Shown here: positions 11,301 to 21,700 of the stretch, piece after piece
Position numbering within the stretch: position 1 is the stretch's first letter
How the letters are laid out: every line of letters starts with the position of its first letter
NCBI GenBank assembly: GCA_973895155.1
Contig: OZ316899.1
Coordinates: forward strand, 11,780,001 to 11,844,000
Reading direction: 5' to 3'
DNA: 64,000 nucleotides
Origin: Marsupella aquatica
Taxonomy: Eukaryota > Marchantiophyta
The notes under the pieces: model-generated
What the model saw: the letters and a program-made list of their open reading frames with translations, nothing else
Database searches by the model: none
What the model was told of the DNA's origin: nothing
Made by a program: the position numbers and the translations under genes

Positions 11301-12943
11301 GGTCCACTTGGGGGGTCGATGGGGCCACATACGTCAATGTTCAGTTGTTCGAGGAACGCCGGGATCCTGTGTACTGTCTTCGAGGCTGATGGTCTGATCT
11401 GGAGTTTTCCTTGTGCGCATGCTGGGCAGATTTCCTTCATAGATGTGGGCTTTACCGTATGGGGTATTCCGCGGGTGTCCTTGAGAATTCGATGGTACAT
11501 TGAGGTGCCTGGGTGGCCCAGGCGATGGTGCCACAACTCAGTAATTGTGGGTGTCTCTGCTTCCACCTTGTATGTGTGTATCGGGGTGGCATATAGTCCT
11601 GGTGGGTGGTATGGTAATGATTCATGTATAATTGGGTCTTCGCCAGTTTCTGTCAGTATCTATAGTGAGTTATCATTTGGGCCTGAAGTTGAGCGAATCT
11701 GGTAGCCATTTTCGTGGACGTCTTGAAAACTCAATAGGTTCCTGGTCGCGTTGGGTGCGTATATTGCAGAATGTATGTTGATCAGTGTTTTGTTTGGGAG
11801 TAGAATTCTTGCAGGGCCATGGCCTTCCTCTAAGTTGTTGGTTCCCGTTATGGTCGTCACTAGCCGATTCGATGGTGATATCTTTTGGAAGTAACGTTTG
11901 TCTCTTAATATAGTATGTGATGTGCCACTGTCCAGGATACATATGTTGTCGTCAGAGAGGGAGGGGGCCAATTTCTCATCTGTGGCGAGATGTATCTCTG
12001 GGGGTGGCTCAGAGTTCACATACTTGCTGAGGTCTGCATCGATTTCTAGGTAGTTTGCTACCGTCATTGTTTGCGCTGTGGGCAAGCTTGCCTGATATAA
12101 TTTGACTAAGTGTGGTTGGGCTCGGCAGTCGCGCTTGATATGTCCGGGGCCGCCGCATCGAAAGCATTGGATGGGTGGTTTCTGGGGGTCTCGTTGCCAA
12201 GAGGTCTTCCTTCGTGGAGATTGTGTCGTCGGGGGTTTGTTATATCGTCCTCTCTGGAATCTGGTCTTCGTATATCGTGGGTATTGTTTGGCGTGGTGTC
12301 CCTGGAATCGTCCCTTGCCTTTGAATGTGTCGGCCGCTTTTGTGGAGTTATATTGTATTTCCAGTTTCGGGATAGTTCCTGGTGGTCTCGTTTTAGAGTT
12401 TTGCATCAAGAGTAGGTCGTTCTTCTCTGCCAGGAGCATTACGGCAATGAGGTCTTAGTATTCGGTGAAGTGCATCTGTCGATACTGTTGGGCTAATGTC
12501 ATGTTTGCTGCAGGGAAGGTCGACAGCGTCTTCTCTATCTGGTCGGCTTCCGAGATTTGTTGTCCGCATACCTTCAATTGGGAGGTGATCCGGAATAGTG
12601 CGCTGTTGTAGCTTGCTATTGTTGGGTGATCGAGGACTCGGAGGTGTATCCAATCGTTTTGTGCTGCCGGTAGGGAAATCAGTCGGAGGTGGTCGTATCT
12701 CCGCTTGAGTGCATCCCATAGCGCCCTCGAATTGTATTCGTCGAGATATTGGGCCTGTAAGTCTTGGTCTAGGTGATGTCTAAGGATGAATATGGCTTGA
12801 GCCTTGGTCTGTAGGTTTCCATGGTGATCTGCAATTATTATGTCCCCGAGTCCCTTCGCATTGAGGACGATCTCGGCGTTTTGTGACCAGGATAGGAAAT
12901 TTGATCCATCGATCTTCAATACTGGGAATTGTAATTTCTCCAT
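8381..12943 (-). pseudogene. Copia gag-pol polyprotein with two in-frame stops
   Basis: One continuous frame of 1521 codons is broken only by TAA at 12457-12455 and TAG at 11662-11660. The order is: gag (12943 to about 12150); a CCHC zinc knuckle (CFRCGGPGHIKRDC, near 12150); protease with DSGTSH (near 11930); the GAG_pre-integrase HHCC segment (HHRLGHPG, then CPACAQGK); an integrase core with the NIDVCGP, IDNAGEF and NGTAESFIK blocks; reverse transcriptase with the YVDDISIFG active site (near 9370); and RNase H (GYADAGY, then the SSNHAEV block). The uninterrupted 1061-codon integrase-RT-RNase H part suggests modest age. Activity without readthrough of both stops is unlikely. Confidence 0.9.
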
Positions 12944-13078
12944 GTATAATAAAGTGGCTCGGGGGATTCAGAAGGAATTGTCTGTCTTCCCGATTGTTTG
13001 TCTTTCAGAGGATAGGTGTGTATTGAAATTATCAGAGTTCAACGCGTCTGGTCTCTTTTAGCTCGAGAAAAATCTGAG

Positions 13079-13097
13079 GCATCAGGTGCTGATAACG
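13079..13097 (-). other. Copia primer-binding site
   Basis: Directly inside the LTR the minus strand reads CGTTATCAGCACC. This resembles the sequence that often follows the 5' LTR of plant copia elements primed by an internal part of initiator-Met tRNA. Its position next to the LTR end is the main support. Confidence 0.6.
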
Positions 13098-13289
13098 TGT
13101 TGTGACATTAATTCTATCAAGATCTCAATCAATCCATCAACAACTCCAATTAAAGTATGACCAATTCATGGTCATATATATACAATGTTAGTTAGGGTAG
13201 TTATGATCCTATTCATCTCCCTTCTACTAATTCGTACCCTTTCAGGTCTCCCTATCCACTGTGTTTGGGATAATATTTGTATTACAACA
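13098..13289 (-). repeat. Copia LTR (192 bp)
   Basis: The segment begins TGTTGTGAC and ends TTACAACA, giving matching TGTTGT...ACAACA termini. It contains a TATA-like run (minus strand TGTATATATATGACC, about 13169-13183). The base after it starts a possible target duplication, ATTCT (13290-13294), whose partner was not found. Confidence 0.65.
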
Positions 13290-13625
13290 ATTCTGAAATA
13301 AAATATTTTCATTCAGAGAGTCATAAAGTCAAAACTAGTTCATTTTAACTTTGGCCACTGTCTAGCATGAAAGTCTGTAATGCATATACATATTCGATAC
13401 CTTCATGTTTGTTTCATGCATAGATTCTTGGTAGTGACTGATGTATTCAACCTGCAATGTAATATTTTGGCTTCGATTGGCTCCTCTATTTTGCTAGCTT
13501 CTCAATGTCTGCTCATAACATTTTTTGATGAACATAGGTATAGACAGAACAGAGTAATTGGGAATTCAGATCATATTGTTGTATGCTTTGTTGGGGATCC
13601 TCTTGTGTATGTGCGGGCATACACA

Positions 13626-13665
13626 TTCTACCTGAGGGCAGTATGCCTGTACACCTCAGGTAGAA
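13626..13665. repeat. Perfect 11-bp hairpin
   Basis: TTCTACCTGAG (13626-13636) and CTCAGGTAGAA (13655-13665) pair perfectly around an 18-base loop. Outer imperfect pairing (CAGATCATA near 13567 with TATGATCTG near 13671) extends the foldback to about 13560-13700. No gene is supported in 13290-14356. Confidence 0.5.
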
Positions 13666-14356
13666 CCAAGTATGATCTGTCGCATGATATAATTCCACTA
13701 CACTTCTATATTAATGTTGCCTAAGTGCTTTATTGTTTTTTTTGGTTGAAATGATGTCACTTGCATTTCATAGTCAATCTTAGTTGGTTGGCTTGGTACT
13801 CATTTGCTTCACTCCCTGGGGCTAGTGAATTTGTTTGCTGTCACTGAGTTTCTTGCGTAAGAACTACATGTTGTTCATTTTCTCGATCCATGCTCTATTT
13901 TGCTCTATTTTGCCCTGTGCCGACCTGTGCTGTAATTTGCTTTGTTTTGCATCCACTGTTTAGTTTCCTTCTATTTTATCGATGAGTTTCATGCATATCA
14001 TGTTTATAAGAGCTTTTGTGCTGATGCACAATATAGTTGTGCCAACTGAATGCCAGTCTGCCTACACTCCTGCTCAGTCACTCTTGCAAGCAGTGAACTA
14101 CCTCTCTGTTGCTCACTGCAGGCAGAGACTTTCAGTGTTTCTGGATATTGTAGTTTGCAACATTGTTGATTAGGAGTGTTTCATGCTAAGTTTATACTAT
14201 GACCTCTAGTTGGAATCAAGGGAATGACACAGTGAGTGGGAACTGATAAGTTCAGGTTGGTTGTTGTTGGTGAGGCAAGTACAGCTCCTGCTCACCTTGC
14301 TGATCAAAGGACGTCAGAGGACGTGAACACAAGACATCTGAACAAAAGCAACAGTT

Positions 14357-14806
14357 ATGGTGAGCACCCGCAATGCTGAACATGTGCGGCTTGCACGCAA
14401 GGCAGAGAGGTTGCGCCTTGAGTATGTGAGACTTGGGATCCTTCCTGCCCAGTCTGCATGGTACTTTGAGTACCCTATTGTTGCCAGGAATAACTACAGT
14501 CGGCCTGTACCTGCTTCTCTACCCTTCCCAACATCCTTGGTATTTCTATCTCTTGTACATGACCCGCCACAAATTAGGGCCCAAGGGTGTGTACACAGCT
14601 GCCAATATGACTGTCCTGCCTGTCAGGCTTCTGGCCCAGAGTTGAATGACCGTTCTCTTGGGTGTCGATTTTTGCATAGAGCACAATGTATCATCTGGAA
14701 CCACTCGCCATCCTGCAGTGTGCCTGGCGATGTCACTTGTCCTGGCCTCCCAGACCCCACCACCGGTGCGTTTGGTGTCTACACATGTTTGGATCACACA
14801 CTGTAG
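14357..14806 (+). CDS. Uncertain small ORF upstream of PHD gene
   Basis: This open frame of 149 codons starts at an ATG shortly after a low-coding stretch. The first 50 residues are charged (repeated Arg/Glu/Leu) and might form a real N-terminal exon. The remainder is Cys/Pro/Ser-rich with no recognised domain. A second frame is also open across much of it. No homologous ORF was noticed at the matching place in CACTA element 2. It may be a 5' exon of the PHD-BRCT gene, a separate small gene, or chance. From 14807 to 15556 nothing was recognised. Confidence 0.2.
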   Translation: MVSTRNAEHVRLARKAERLRLEYVRLGILPAQSAWYFEYPIVARNNYSRPVPASLPFPTSLVFLSLVHDPPQIRAQGCVHSCQYDCPACQASGPELNDRSLGCRFLHRAQCIIWNHSPSCSVPGDVTCPGLPDPTTGAFGVYTCLDHTL

Positions 14807-15556
14807 AGGAGCACTTGTCACACCGTATGCACAGACCAGAGTGCAATGACCTATAACTTAATGCTCTGACTTAAGCACCGCGGATAATTATTTAAAATTT
14901 TGAAGTTTGAGCAATTTTGGGTGCAGGGTTTAGGATCCATAGTATATAACTTATCCTAATTTGGCTGCACTAAGTGGAATATCCTAATGTAAGAATTAAG
15001 CAAGCTCTCTTTAAATTCTCCAATGAAAGACTGCTTGAATGACTGCTTTAACTTGGCCAACATTGTAACATTATATGACAGAATTAATGGGCCATGTCAT
15101 AACCTGCAAACATCCCATACAGTCACGTATTCAAACTTATTTGTCTCACTATCATAGCCTATATAGGATGTATAAAGTACAACCCTCATCACACTACTTG
15201 ATCCCAATCTTGTTGGAAAAACGCCTGTTTTTCATGTGATGACTATTGTATGTGATTCAAATGCATGAAATGTTGTTGCAGATCTTTTTTGGTGAATCAT
15301 AGCCACGAAATTGAGTTGCTGGTGGAGCAATTGTACTAGGAGATCAGTTTTGTGTGTGGGCTCAACATACCAAAAGTATGTCTGCCCTGCATCCTTGTGT
15401 GGCCATTGCAATTCATTGCAGTATAAGTTATCGTTGTACCTTAAATGCTAAATTTTACTTTCTGTGAAGTCTGCTAGAATATATTGTCTGTAAAGTCTGC
15501 CAAAATGTATTGCCTGTATTGTCTACTTAATTGTACTGTCTGTCTCATGTGTAGGC

Positions 15557-16237
15557 ATGGCACGCCCCAAAATTCCAGCGAAAAAGCGTGTGATAGAGGT
15601 GAGCAACACAGGTGTACCTGGGCCACACGTTACTAACTTCTCTGCAAGTCAGATTTTCCAGAAGGCAGCTCATTGTTGTGCCATTTGTGACGATGGTGGG
15701 AGCTTGGTCATCTGTGAGGGCCCTTGCATGAGGCATTTCCACCTCAACCCGGAGTCTCACCTTGCTGCAGAAAACAATTGTCCAGGGGTGGGCCTCCCGT
15801 CAACACACCAGGGAGACTGGATGTGCACTGATTGTTTGGAGAAGCAAGCTAAGTGTGCATAGTGTGGGAAGTTGGGGTCCTATGAGGGCTCTGTTGATGC
15901 TGCACCGGATGTTAGGAAATGTCCAGACCGTTTTTGTGTGAGGTTTTTCTGTTTTGAGTGTTTGCCTGCTCATGCCACAGCTTGCCCACTTCATAGGTGC
16001 AAGGCATGTGGTGAGCATGATGATGAGTACTGGGCTGACATAGTCCACTGTGCTAGGTGTCCCACTATGTGGCACTATCATTGCTTGAAAGATCGTCAAG
16101 CATAGGGTTATGCTTGTGACAGAGAAATCTATGATCACTCTGCACATGGTGTTGATCGATGGATATTTTATTGTCATCGCCATGCCATTGATCCTACCTC
16201 GCGCACTCCTGTGAGAGATCACATATCTTGGCTATGA
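15557..16237 (+). pseudogene. Tandem PHD-finger protein, EDM2-like (element 1 copy, two stops)
   Basis: The frame encodes a Cys/His-rich block with at least two, probably three, zinc fingers. Finger 1 has CAICDDGG, CEGPC, FH and WMCTDC. A middle finger has KCPDRFCVRFFCFEC. The last has CKACGEHDDEYW, then CARCPTMWHYHC. The spacing and the DDGG...CEGPC...HFH signature resemble the plant protein EDM2, whose PHD fingers read histone H3 marks at silenced repeats; this is a family-level comparison from memory. TAG stops at 15860 and 16103 break the frame. Element 2 has sense codons there (CAA and GAA), and its copy is open. The frame ends with TGA at 16235. Upstream 'tgtgtag' before the ATG could be a splice acceptor, so this may be an exon of a PHD-BRCT gene. 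Confidence 0.75.
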
Positions 16238-16827
16238 AGCTGAACATTGTACATGCACAGGGCACCTGATGTGGGTGTACTATTTTTGGGGGATTGCAGA
16301 GATTCCAATTTTGAAAAGGAGTTGGGTAGGCAAGTTTGTATAGGCAGCACTTATCCTATGCTATAGCGTTAGTGGCTGGGTACATGCCTATAAAAACTTA
16401 TCCTAACAAGCCTTCTTGGAAGTATTTAGGCTGAGTGGTCATTTTCACAAACACTCTCATCAGACTGCTAAATTAAAACAGGACTTCAAAGTTGTAAGCA
16501 TATAAATTATCAGGCATGCAATTAATCAAATTGCCCTATAAGTTTGTCATTGAATGTATCCTCCTTTACAACAAAATATGTATGTGCGGCCATGACAAGT
16601 TGGTTGCACTTCATTTCACCTTTGATATGGATTTCCTGGTATATACTCAAACAATGTCCTGCATCGGTGTAGGTGCCTAGTACTTATTGTTCACATATCC
16701 CCTGTACCTATCAAAATTGGACTTGAGCAACAGTGGACCGGATCAACTTAAAAAGCAGGAATTTTGGTGTCCTTCTATTGGCAGGTGAACCCACTCTTCC
16801 AATATTCACTCTGATCACGTAGGGTGT
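16238..16827 (+). other. Gap between PHD and BRCT exons, probable intron
   Basis: No open frame is supported. Just before the BRCT ORF, 'ttctattggcag|gtg' looks like a 3' splice site. Element 2 has 'ttctattgg...attacag|gtg' at the matching place (about 47831-47854). The conserved acceptor suggests that PHD and BRCT parts are spliced into one transcript. The donor could not be fixed. Confidence 0.4.
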
Positions 16828-17706
16828 GTGTACATGGAGCCTGGGAAACGTAGAAAGTGTGACCACCCAGCAGTGTTTACAGGGGTCAGAGCCATTTTGG
16901 TCCATGGCCAGCATGGGTTGACCAAAGTGCATTGGCCAACTGTACAGAAACGATTCTCTGAGCTCCATGGCACTGTAGTGCAGGACATCACTCCAGAGAC
17001 TACACATGTTGTTGCAGGGACATGGCTATCAGTGATAAAGAAATGGTCATGGTCCTACATGAATTCTGCAATTACTGAGCGAGGCCTAAAAGTAGTTGAG
17101 GCCTCTTGGATCACAGATTCCATAGCACATCAGATTGTACAGGATACTGAGCAATATGAACTGTGGGAGGATGAAGAAGCTACTGCATCAGCTTGGGCTG
17201 AACAAGAAGTCTGGGAAGCAAAGGCACGGCTTGCTGATGTCCAATATGGACCTGTACTCAACAAAGGACAAAGCTCAAGAAGGCTGAAGAGTATGTTGGC
17301 TGAGGAGATGAAGCAACCAACCCCCATTCTGAAAAGGCTGAGCATGGTTTTTGTGGAGGCGGGAATTGGAGAGGTTAAGTGCAAAGTGTACAAGTCCACA
17401 GTGCTTGACCTAGGTGGGACAGTGGAGGAGAATATAACAGAGGACACCACTCATGTCATTACTAAGTCATATCCCAAAGCCTGCCGCAAGTTTGGGAAGG
17501 GTGACATTCGCTTTTATGTCATGTCCCATAATGTGTTTATGGTTTCATATGCTTGGCTTGTGGAATCAGTAGCAGCTGGGAAGCGTCAAAACCCAATGGA
17601 CTATGATCTTTTTGAGGCCTGGCCACGGAAGGGTCAGGATCCTCACAGTGAAAACTATGTGACAACAAGTGAGGAAGAGGTTATTAGCGATTCTGAATCA
17701 GAGTGA
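16828..17706 (+). CDS. Twin BRCT-domain protein carried by CACTA element 1
   Basis: This intact 292-codon frame has two BRCT-like repeats. BRCT1 (about residues 8-105) has FTGVRAILVH, a Gly turn before TPETTHVVAG, and the closing VVEASWITDSIA with its signature Trp. BRCT2 (about 170-260) has the LGGTVEENITEDTTHVI turn and YAWLVESVAAGK. The linker (106-165) is Glu/Ala-rich and the C-terminus ends in acidic Ser/Glu. BRCT pairs bind phosphopeptides or DNA ends in repair proteins; here that role is inferred. Upstream lie PHD fingers, downstream the F-box ORF and TNP2. An AATAAA follows the stop by 58 bases. A split, decayed homologue occupies the same slot in CACTA element 2. Confidence 0.75.
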   Translation: MYMEPGKRRKCDHPAVFTGVRAILVHGQHGLTKVHWPTVQKRFSELHGTVVQDITPETTHVVAGTWLSVIKKWSWSYMNSAITERGLKVVEASWITDSIAHQIVQDTEQYELWEDEEATASAWAEQEVWEAKARLADVQYGPVLNKGQSSRRLKSMLAEEMKQPTPILKRLSMVFVEAGIGEVKCKVYKSTVLDLGGTVEENITEDTTHVITKSYPKACRKFGKGDIRFYVMSHNVFMVSYAWLVESVAAGKRQNPMDYDLFEAWPRKGQDPHSENYVTTSEEEVISDSESE

Positions 17707-17763
17707 GGAGTACGTAGTAGCATCAGTTTTGAGACAAGCTTTGTGTACAAATCACATCTTTGA

Positions 17764-17769
17764 AATAAA
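17764..17769 (+). terminator. Polyadenylation signal of the PHD-BRCT unit
   Basis: AATAAA in the context TTTGAAATAAA lies 58 bases after the BRCT stop. The identical TTTGAAATAAA context occurs after the BRCT stop of element 2 (49588), supporting a separate transcription unit upstream of TNP2. Confidence 0.6.
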
Positions 17770-17797
17770 TGTGATATTTGAACTAACGTAGCTTGTT

Positions 17798-18400
17798 ATG
17801 GTTGGTCGCAGTTGGACTTATTTTACTGTTGGCGGATTGTGGTTTCTTGCTGGGCCTGGGGGTGTCACTGTAAACTTACTGGGTGGGCTCAAATCTTGGC
17901 GGCAAACTTTGGTGGGTATGTTGCCTTTCCTACATCAACAGGTGCTATGTAGGCTCCTCCTCCGGGTTGCCACATGGCTGGCCACTGTTTGGACTCTCCT
18001 GCATGGGTTGGTGTTGAAACATATTTCAACACCGCCTGAGGATGCAAGAGACGATGAATCTTATTTTTCAGCAGATGAAATTGAAGAGCAGAATGTTGTG
18101 GGGACTTCCTTGTTGCCTGGTTTGCCAGATGATATAATGCTGTCGGATGTGTGGCCCAGAATTCTTCAGTGGTCAACCGCACAAGACATTTGCAAATATA
18201 GACTAATTAGCACACAATGGAGGGACTTGGTAGCTAGCTCCCCCCAGTGGAGGGCATTAGAACCACTTCTTGTAGGCACAGATCGAACCCCACCCTGGTA
18301 TGCCCAGGGCATACTCCTTGATGACCTGATGTACATGCCAGTGTACCTCAGGTGTGACTACCATCAAGAACAGGGTGGGTATCCAGATGAACTCTGGTAA
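17798..18400 (+). CDS. F-box-like protein, only in element 1
   Basis: This 200-codon frame starts at ATG 17798. Its first 75 residues are hydrophobic and Leu/Trp/Gly-rich; they may be a membrane segment or a mis-assigned start. After an acidic stretch, residues of about 105-150 fit an F-box: LPDDIMLSDVWPRIL, then DICKYRLISTQWRDLVAS, matching the usual LPxDI...IL...L...R.VSK.WR pattern. F-box proteins link targets to SCF ubiquitin ligases, so this could be a captured host fragment. It lies between the BRCT poly(A) signal and TNP2. Element 2 has only about 370 bp between BRCT and TNP2 and no counterpart. Codons are intact. Function is inferred from a short motif only. Confidence 0.45.
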   Translation: MVGRSWTYFTVGGLWFLAGPGGVTVNLLGGLKSWRQTLVGMLPFLHQQVLCRLLLRVATWLATVWTLLHGLVLKHISTPPEDARDDESYFSADEIEEQNVVGTSLLPGLPDDIMLSDVWPRILQWSTAQDICKYRLISTQWRDLVASSPQWRALEPLLVGTDRTPPWYAQGILLDDLMYMPVYLRCDYHQEQGGYPDELW

Positions 18401-18787
18401 TAATGTGAGGAGATCTCATACTGCTCTCACACCAGGCACGTTTGTCTATGACTATAGGTGATTGGACTCTGATATGGTCATGGATGTACGTGCTTGGTTG
18501 GCCATTGCAGACTGAGGCAGTATAAGTGAGGACAGCGAAGGAGGTGACACCCTGAGACAGTTAGGAATTTTGTTACAGTGTGACCTGAGAATAGGTACAC
18601 GATTCACGAAACTTTCTTGTTTTTGTTGGTGGTTGTAGAAAGTCTATGCATGATTTATTACACTGTATCATGTCATATGTTTTGGTAGATAGTGTGAACA
18701 TCGGAACACAACTAAACAAGAAATGTATTTTCCACTTTCATAATGAAATGACAATTAAATCTGAGTGCCTGTGTTCTGAACTCTAAG

Positions 18788-21700
18788 ATGGAGTCTAGAA
18801 GAGTGTCTGTAGGTCACCCTCCCCCTTGGACCCATCCAACATCTGCCAGGTTGCCTCTACATCATCCAATGAGGGTTTCCCAACACGACCAGAAGCTCTG
18901 GAATCGGGAACAGGCCAAAGTGGCACGGTCAGGTCCAAGTTCACGAATGAGATGTCCTTGCACTCAATGCAATGGCTCCCACACCAGAGTCTTGAGGCAG
19001 ATTCATGGGCACTTGGCAATTCATGGGAGACACCCTCGTTGGCGTGTTACAAACGATCCGAATGAGGCTGATTCTTCAGATGAGGAATGGAGGGCTGACT
19101 TTGAGAATGCAAATAGTGCAAGGCGAGACCAGTTCTTCACTGGTGGGTTGGCAGATGTGATGACTCAACTGGGTGGGTCTGAAGTCCTTCAGCAGCCTGC
19201 AGACGAAGGGATCAATGTTCAGCAAATGGTGCAGGATATGGATGCAATGCGGGAGGACATGGAAGATGCAGAAGAGTTTGAGACCGCACCGGGTGATGAC
19301 CACGAGTCTTCAGATGAGTTTGAGATTGGGCAACAGGCTACAGCTGGAGAGGACACCATGTTTGGCTCCCCAACCGAAGTTCAGGAGGCCTTCAATCCGC
19401 TGTTCCCAGGAAGCAAGTGTTCCAAATTAGCATTTGTGCTAATGTTTCTGAATATTTGTGGGAACCACAATGTGCCAAACATCTTTGTGTCCGAGGTTCT
19501 GGCCTTCTTGCAGAAAATAGTGCTACCAGGAGGTAATCTAGTGCCAAAAAACATGTACGAGGCAAAGAGACTGATATCAAAACTTGGGCTGAACTATGAG
19601 TCAATACATGTCTGTCTTGATGGGCATGTTCTTTTCAGAAACGAACATCAGAAGAAGTTGACATGCCCTACATGTGGGAAGCACAGGTACTGGAACAATG
19701 GGAAGTCCAAGCAACCTGCAAAAGTACTCCGTCACTTTCCTATAATTCCCAGACTACAGCGAATGTTCAGGAGCCGTGCCATATCAGAGTTGATGACATG
19801 GACAGCTAAGAACAAAAGTCGAGATGGGCTACAACGCCATGCTGGAGATTCAAAGCAATGGAAGTTGATTGATGATGTGTATCCTGAGTTTGCTAGGGAG
19901 ACAAGGAATGTTAGGCTTGGGTTATCATTGGATGGGGTGAACCCATTTGGTGAGAAGAACAATGCGTACTCTTGTTGGCCTGTAACCCTTTTGAATTACA
20001 ACCTTCCCCCATGGTTGACTACAAAGCGGTTCTTTGTAATGTTGGCATTGTTGATTCCAGGGCCAGACAGTGCTGTTGCAGCCAATATAGATGTCTATCT
20101 TGCTCCTCTAGTAGAGGAACTGAGAAAGCTATGGTACACTGGAGTGCTCACATATGATATGCTGCAGAGGATTGGTGAAGCCAATCCATTCTTGCTTAGA
20201 GCTATTGTAATGTTGACTATTGCAGATTACCCTGCCCATAGCATGATTGCAGGCCAGGTTGGGAAAGGATATTTAGCTTGCACAAGATGTGGCCCCCATG
20301 TGACAAGTGACTATTCAAAGTCCTTGCAGTGTATCAAATACCTTGGTCACCGTCGATTTCTGCCCTCTGATCACCCCTACAGATGTAGACCCAATCTTAT
20401 AGCACATTTTAACAAGCGCACGGAGCTCCGCAGTCCCCCACCTCGAGTGAAGAAGGAGCAAATAAGTTCTTGGGGGGCTGCCAAGGCACAGTATGATGCA
20501 GATGGAGGAGCAGAGGATGGAGTACGAGATCCTGCAAGGTTGTATGGTGTGAAACGACAGTCCATTTTGGACTTGCAGTTGGAGTATTGGCGAGTAATCT
20601 CCTCTCCCCAACAACCCATATATGTGATTCAGTCAATTTAGTTGTTAGATTGTATGAAGTAGTATGTATGTATTATGAAGATTGAGATTTGCTCACTGCT
20701 TGATGTTTTGGAGTTGCAGGAGTTTGATCCAAACAAACATAATATTGATGTTATGCACATAGAGAAGAACATATGCGAGAGTCTACTCCGATTTTTGAGT
20801 GGAGAAAAGGACACGGGCTCTGTACGTATGGATCTACAGGACAGGGGAATTCGACCCCACCTTTGGCTTACAACACACCAGAGCAGGGCAAATGTGTTTT
20901 TGAAGTACCAAGCACCATATTGTTGCACAGACACAGAGTGGCAGACCTTCTTATCAAGGCTGAGTTCACTCCGAGCTCCTACAGATTATGCTAGTGCATT
21001 CAAGAGGCATGTGAAGGATAACAAATTCCAATTTGGTAGAATGAAAACCCATGACTACCATGTCATGATGCAACAAGTCCTGCCATTGTGCCTGAGGGGC
21101 CTCATGCAAGAGCCTGTGCGTAAAGTTATACTGCGTCTGAGTGATGTGTTCCGCAGAGTTTGTGTGAAGGTGTGGGATGCTGCACAGTTTCCCCAATTGA
21201 AGAAAGATGTGGCACTATTGTTGTGTGATCTTGAAATATATTTCCCACCTGCATTCTTTGATGTAATGACTCATCTGCTCATCCATGTCGTGGAAGAAAT
21301 AGACTAGTACGGGCCGGTGACAGCACGCTGGTTGTACCCCCTGGAGCGGTACATGAAGTTGATGAAGGGTCATGTGCGATCTTACTATAGGCCAAAGGCA
21401 AGTATGGCTCGGGGTTATATAAAAGATGAAACTCTGGGCTACATCACAGAGTACCTAGCAGATTACGAGCATGTGACAAGGCGAGTATGGAATTCTGATG
21501 AAGAAGAAGGGGTGTCTGGGGAAGTCCTACAAGGTGCTGCAACCACAGTGAAGTTGACCATCGAAATTAGAGACTTGGCTCATCAATACGTTCTAGAAAA
21601 CACTGATGCAATGCAACCCTGGCTGGAGTGAGTACCTACTTTGGTCTCCCTGTATGTAACTTGTTTTCAATTTTCTTTGCTACCCTTGGTTTCTAAATTT

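Larger units (their letters stand above)
8381..13289 (-). mobile_element. Ty1/copia retrotransposon, 5' LTR present, 3' LTR missing
   Basis: Read on the minus strand, the element runs from a 192-bp LTR (13289-13098) through primer-binding site, gag, protease, integrase, reverse transcriptase and RNase H to the stop at 8381. The domain order (integrase before RT) defines the copia superfamily. No copy of the LTR was found to the left of the pol stop, so the element appears 3'-truncated near 8.3-8.4 kb. It may be inserted within the 5' part of CACTA element 1. Confidence 0.85.

Noticed and set aside
13380-13724. 114-codon plus-strand ORF
   Set aside because: No recognisable motif, AT-rich composition, and it overlaps the foldback region.
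15860-16105. TAG stops in PHD and TNP2 read as possible codon reassignment
   Set aside because: TAG ends the TNPA-like gene and cox2 at their expected C-termini, and the element 2 PHD copy has sense codons at both positions, so mutation is simpler.
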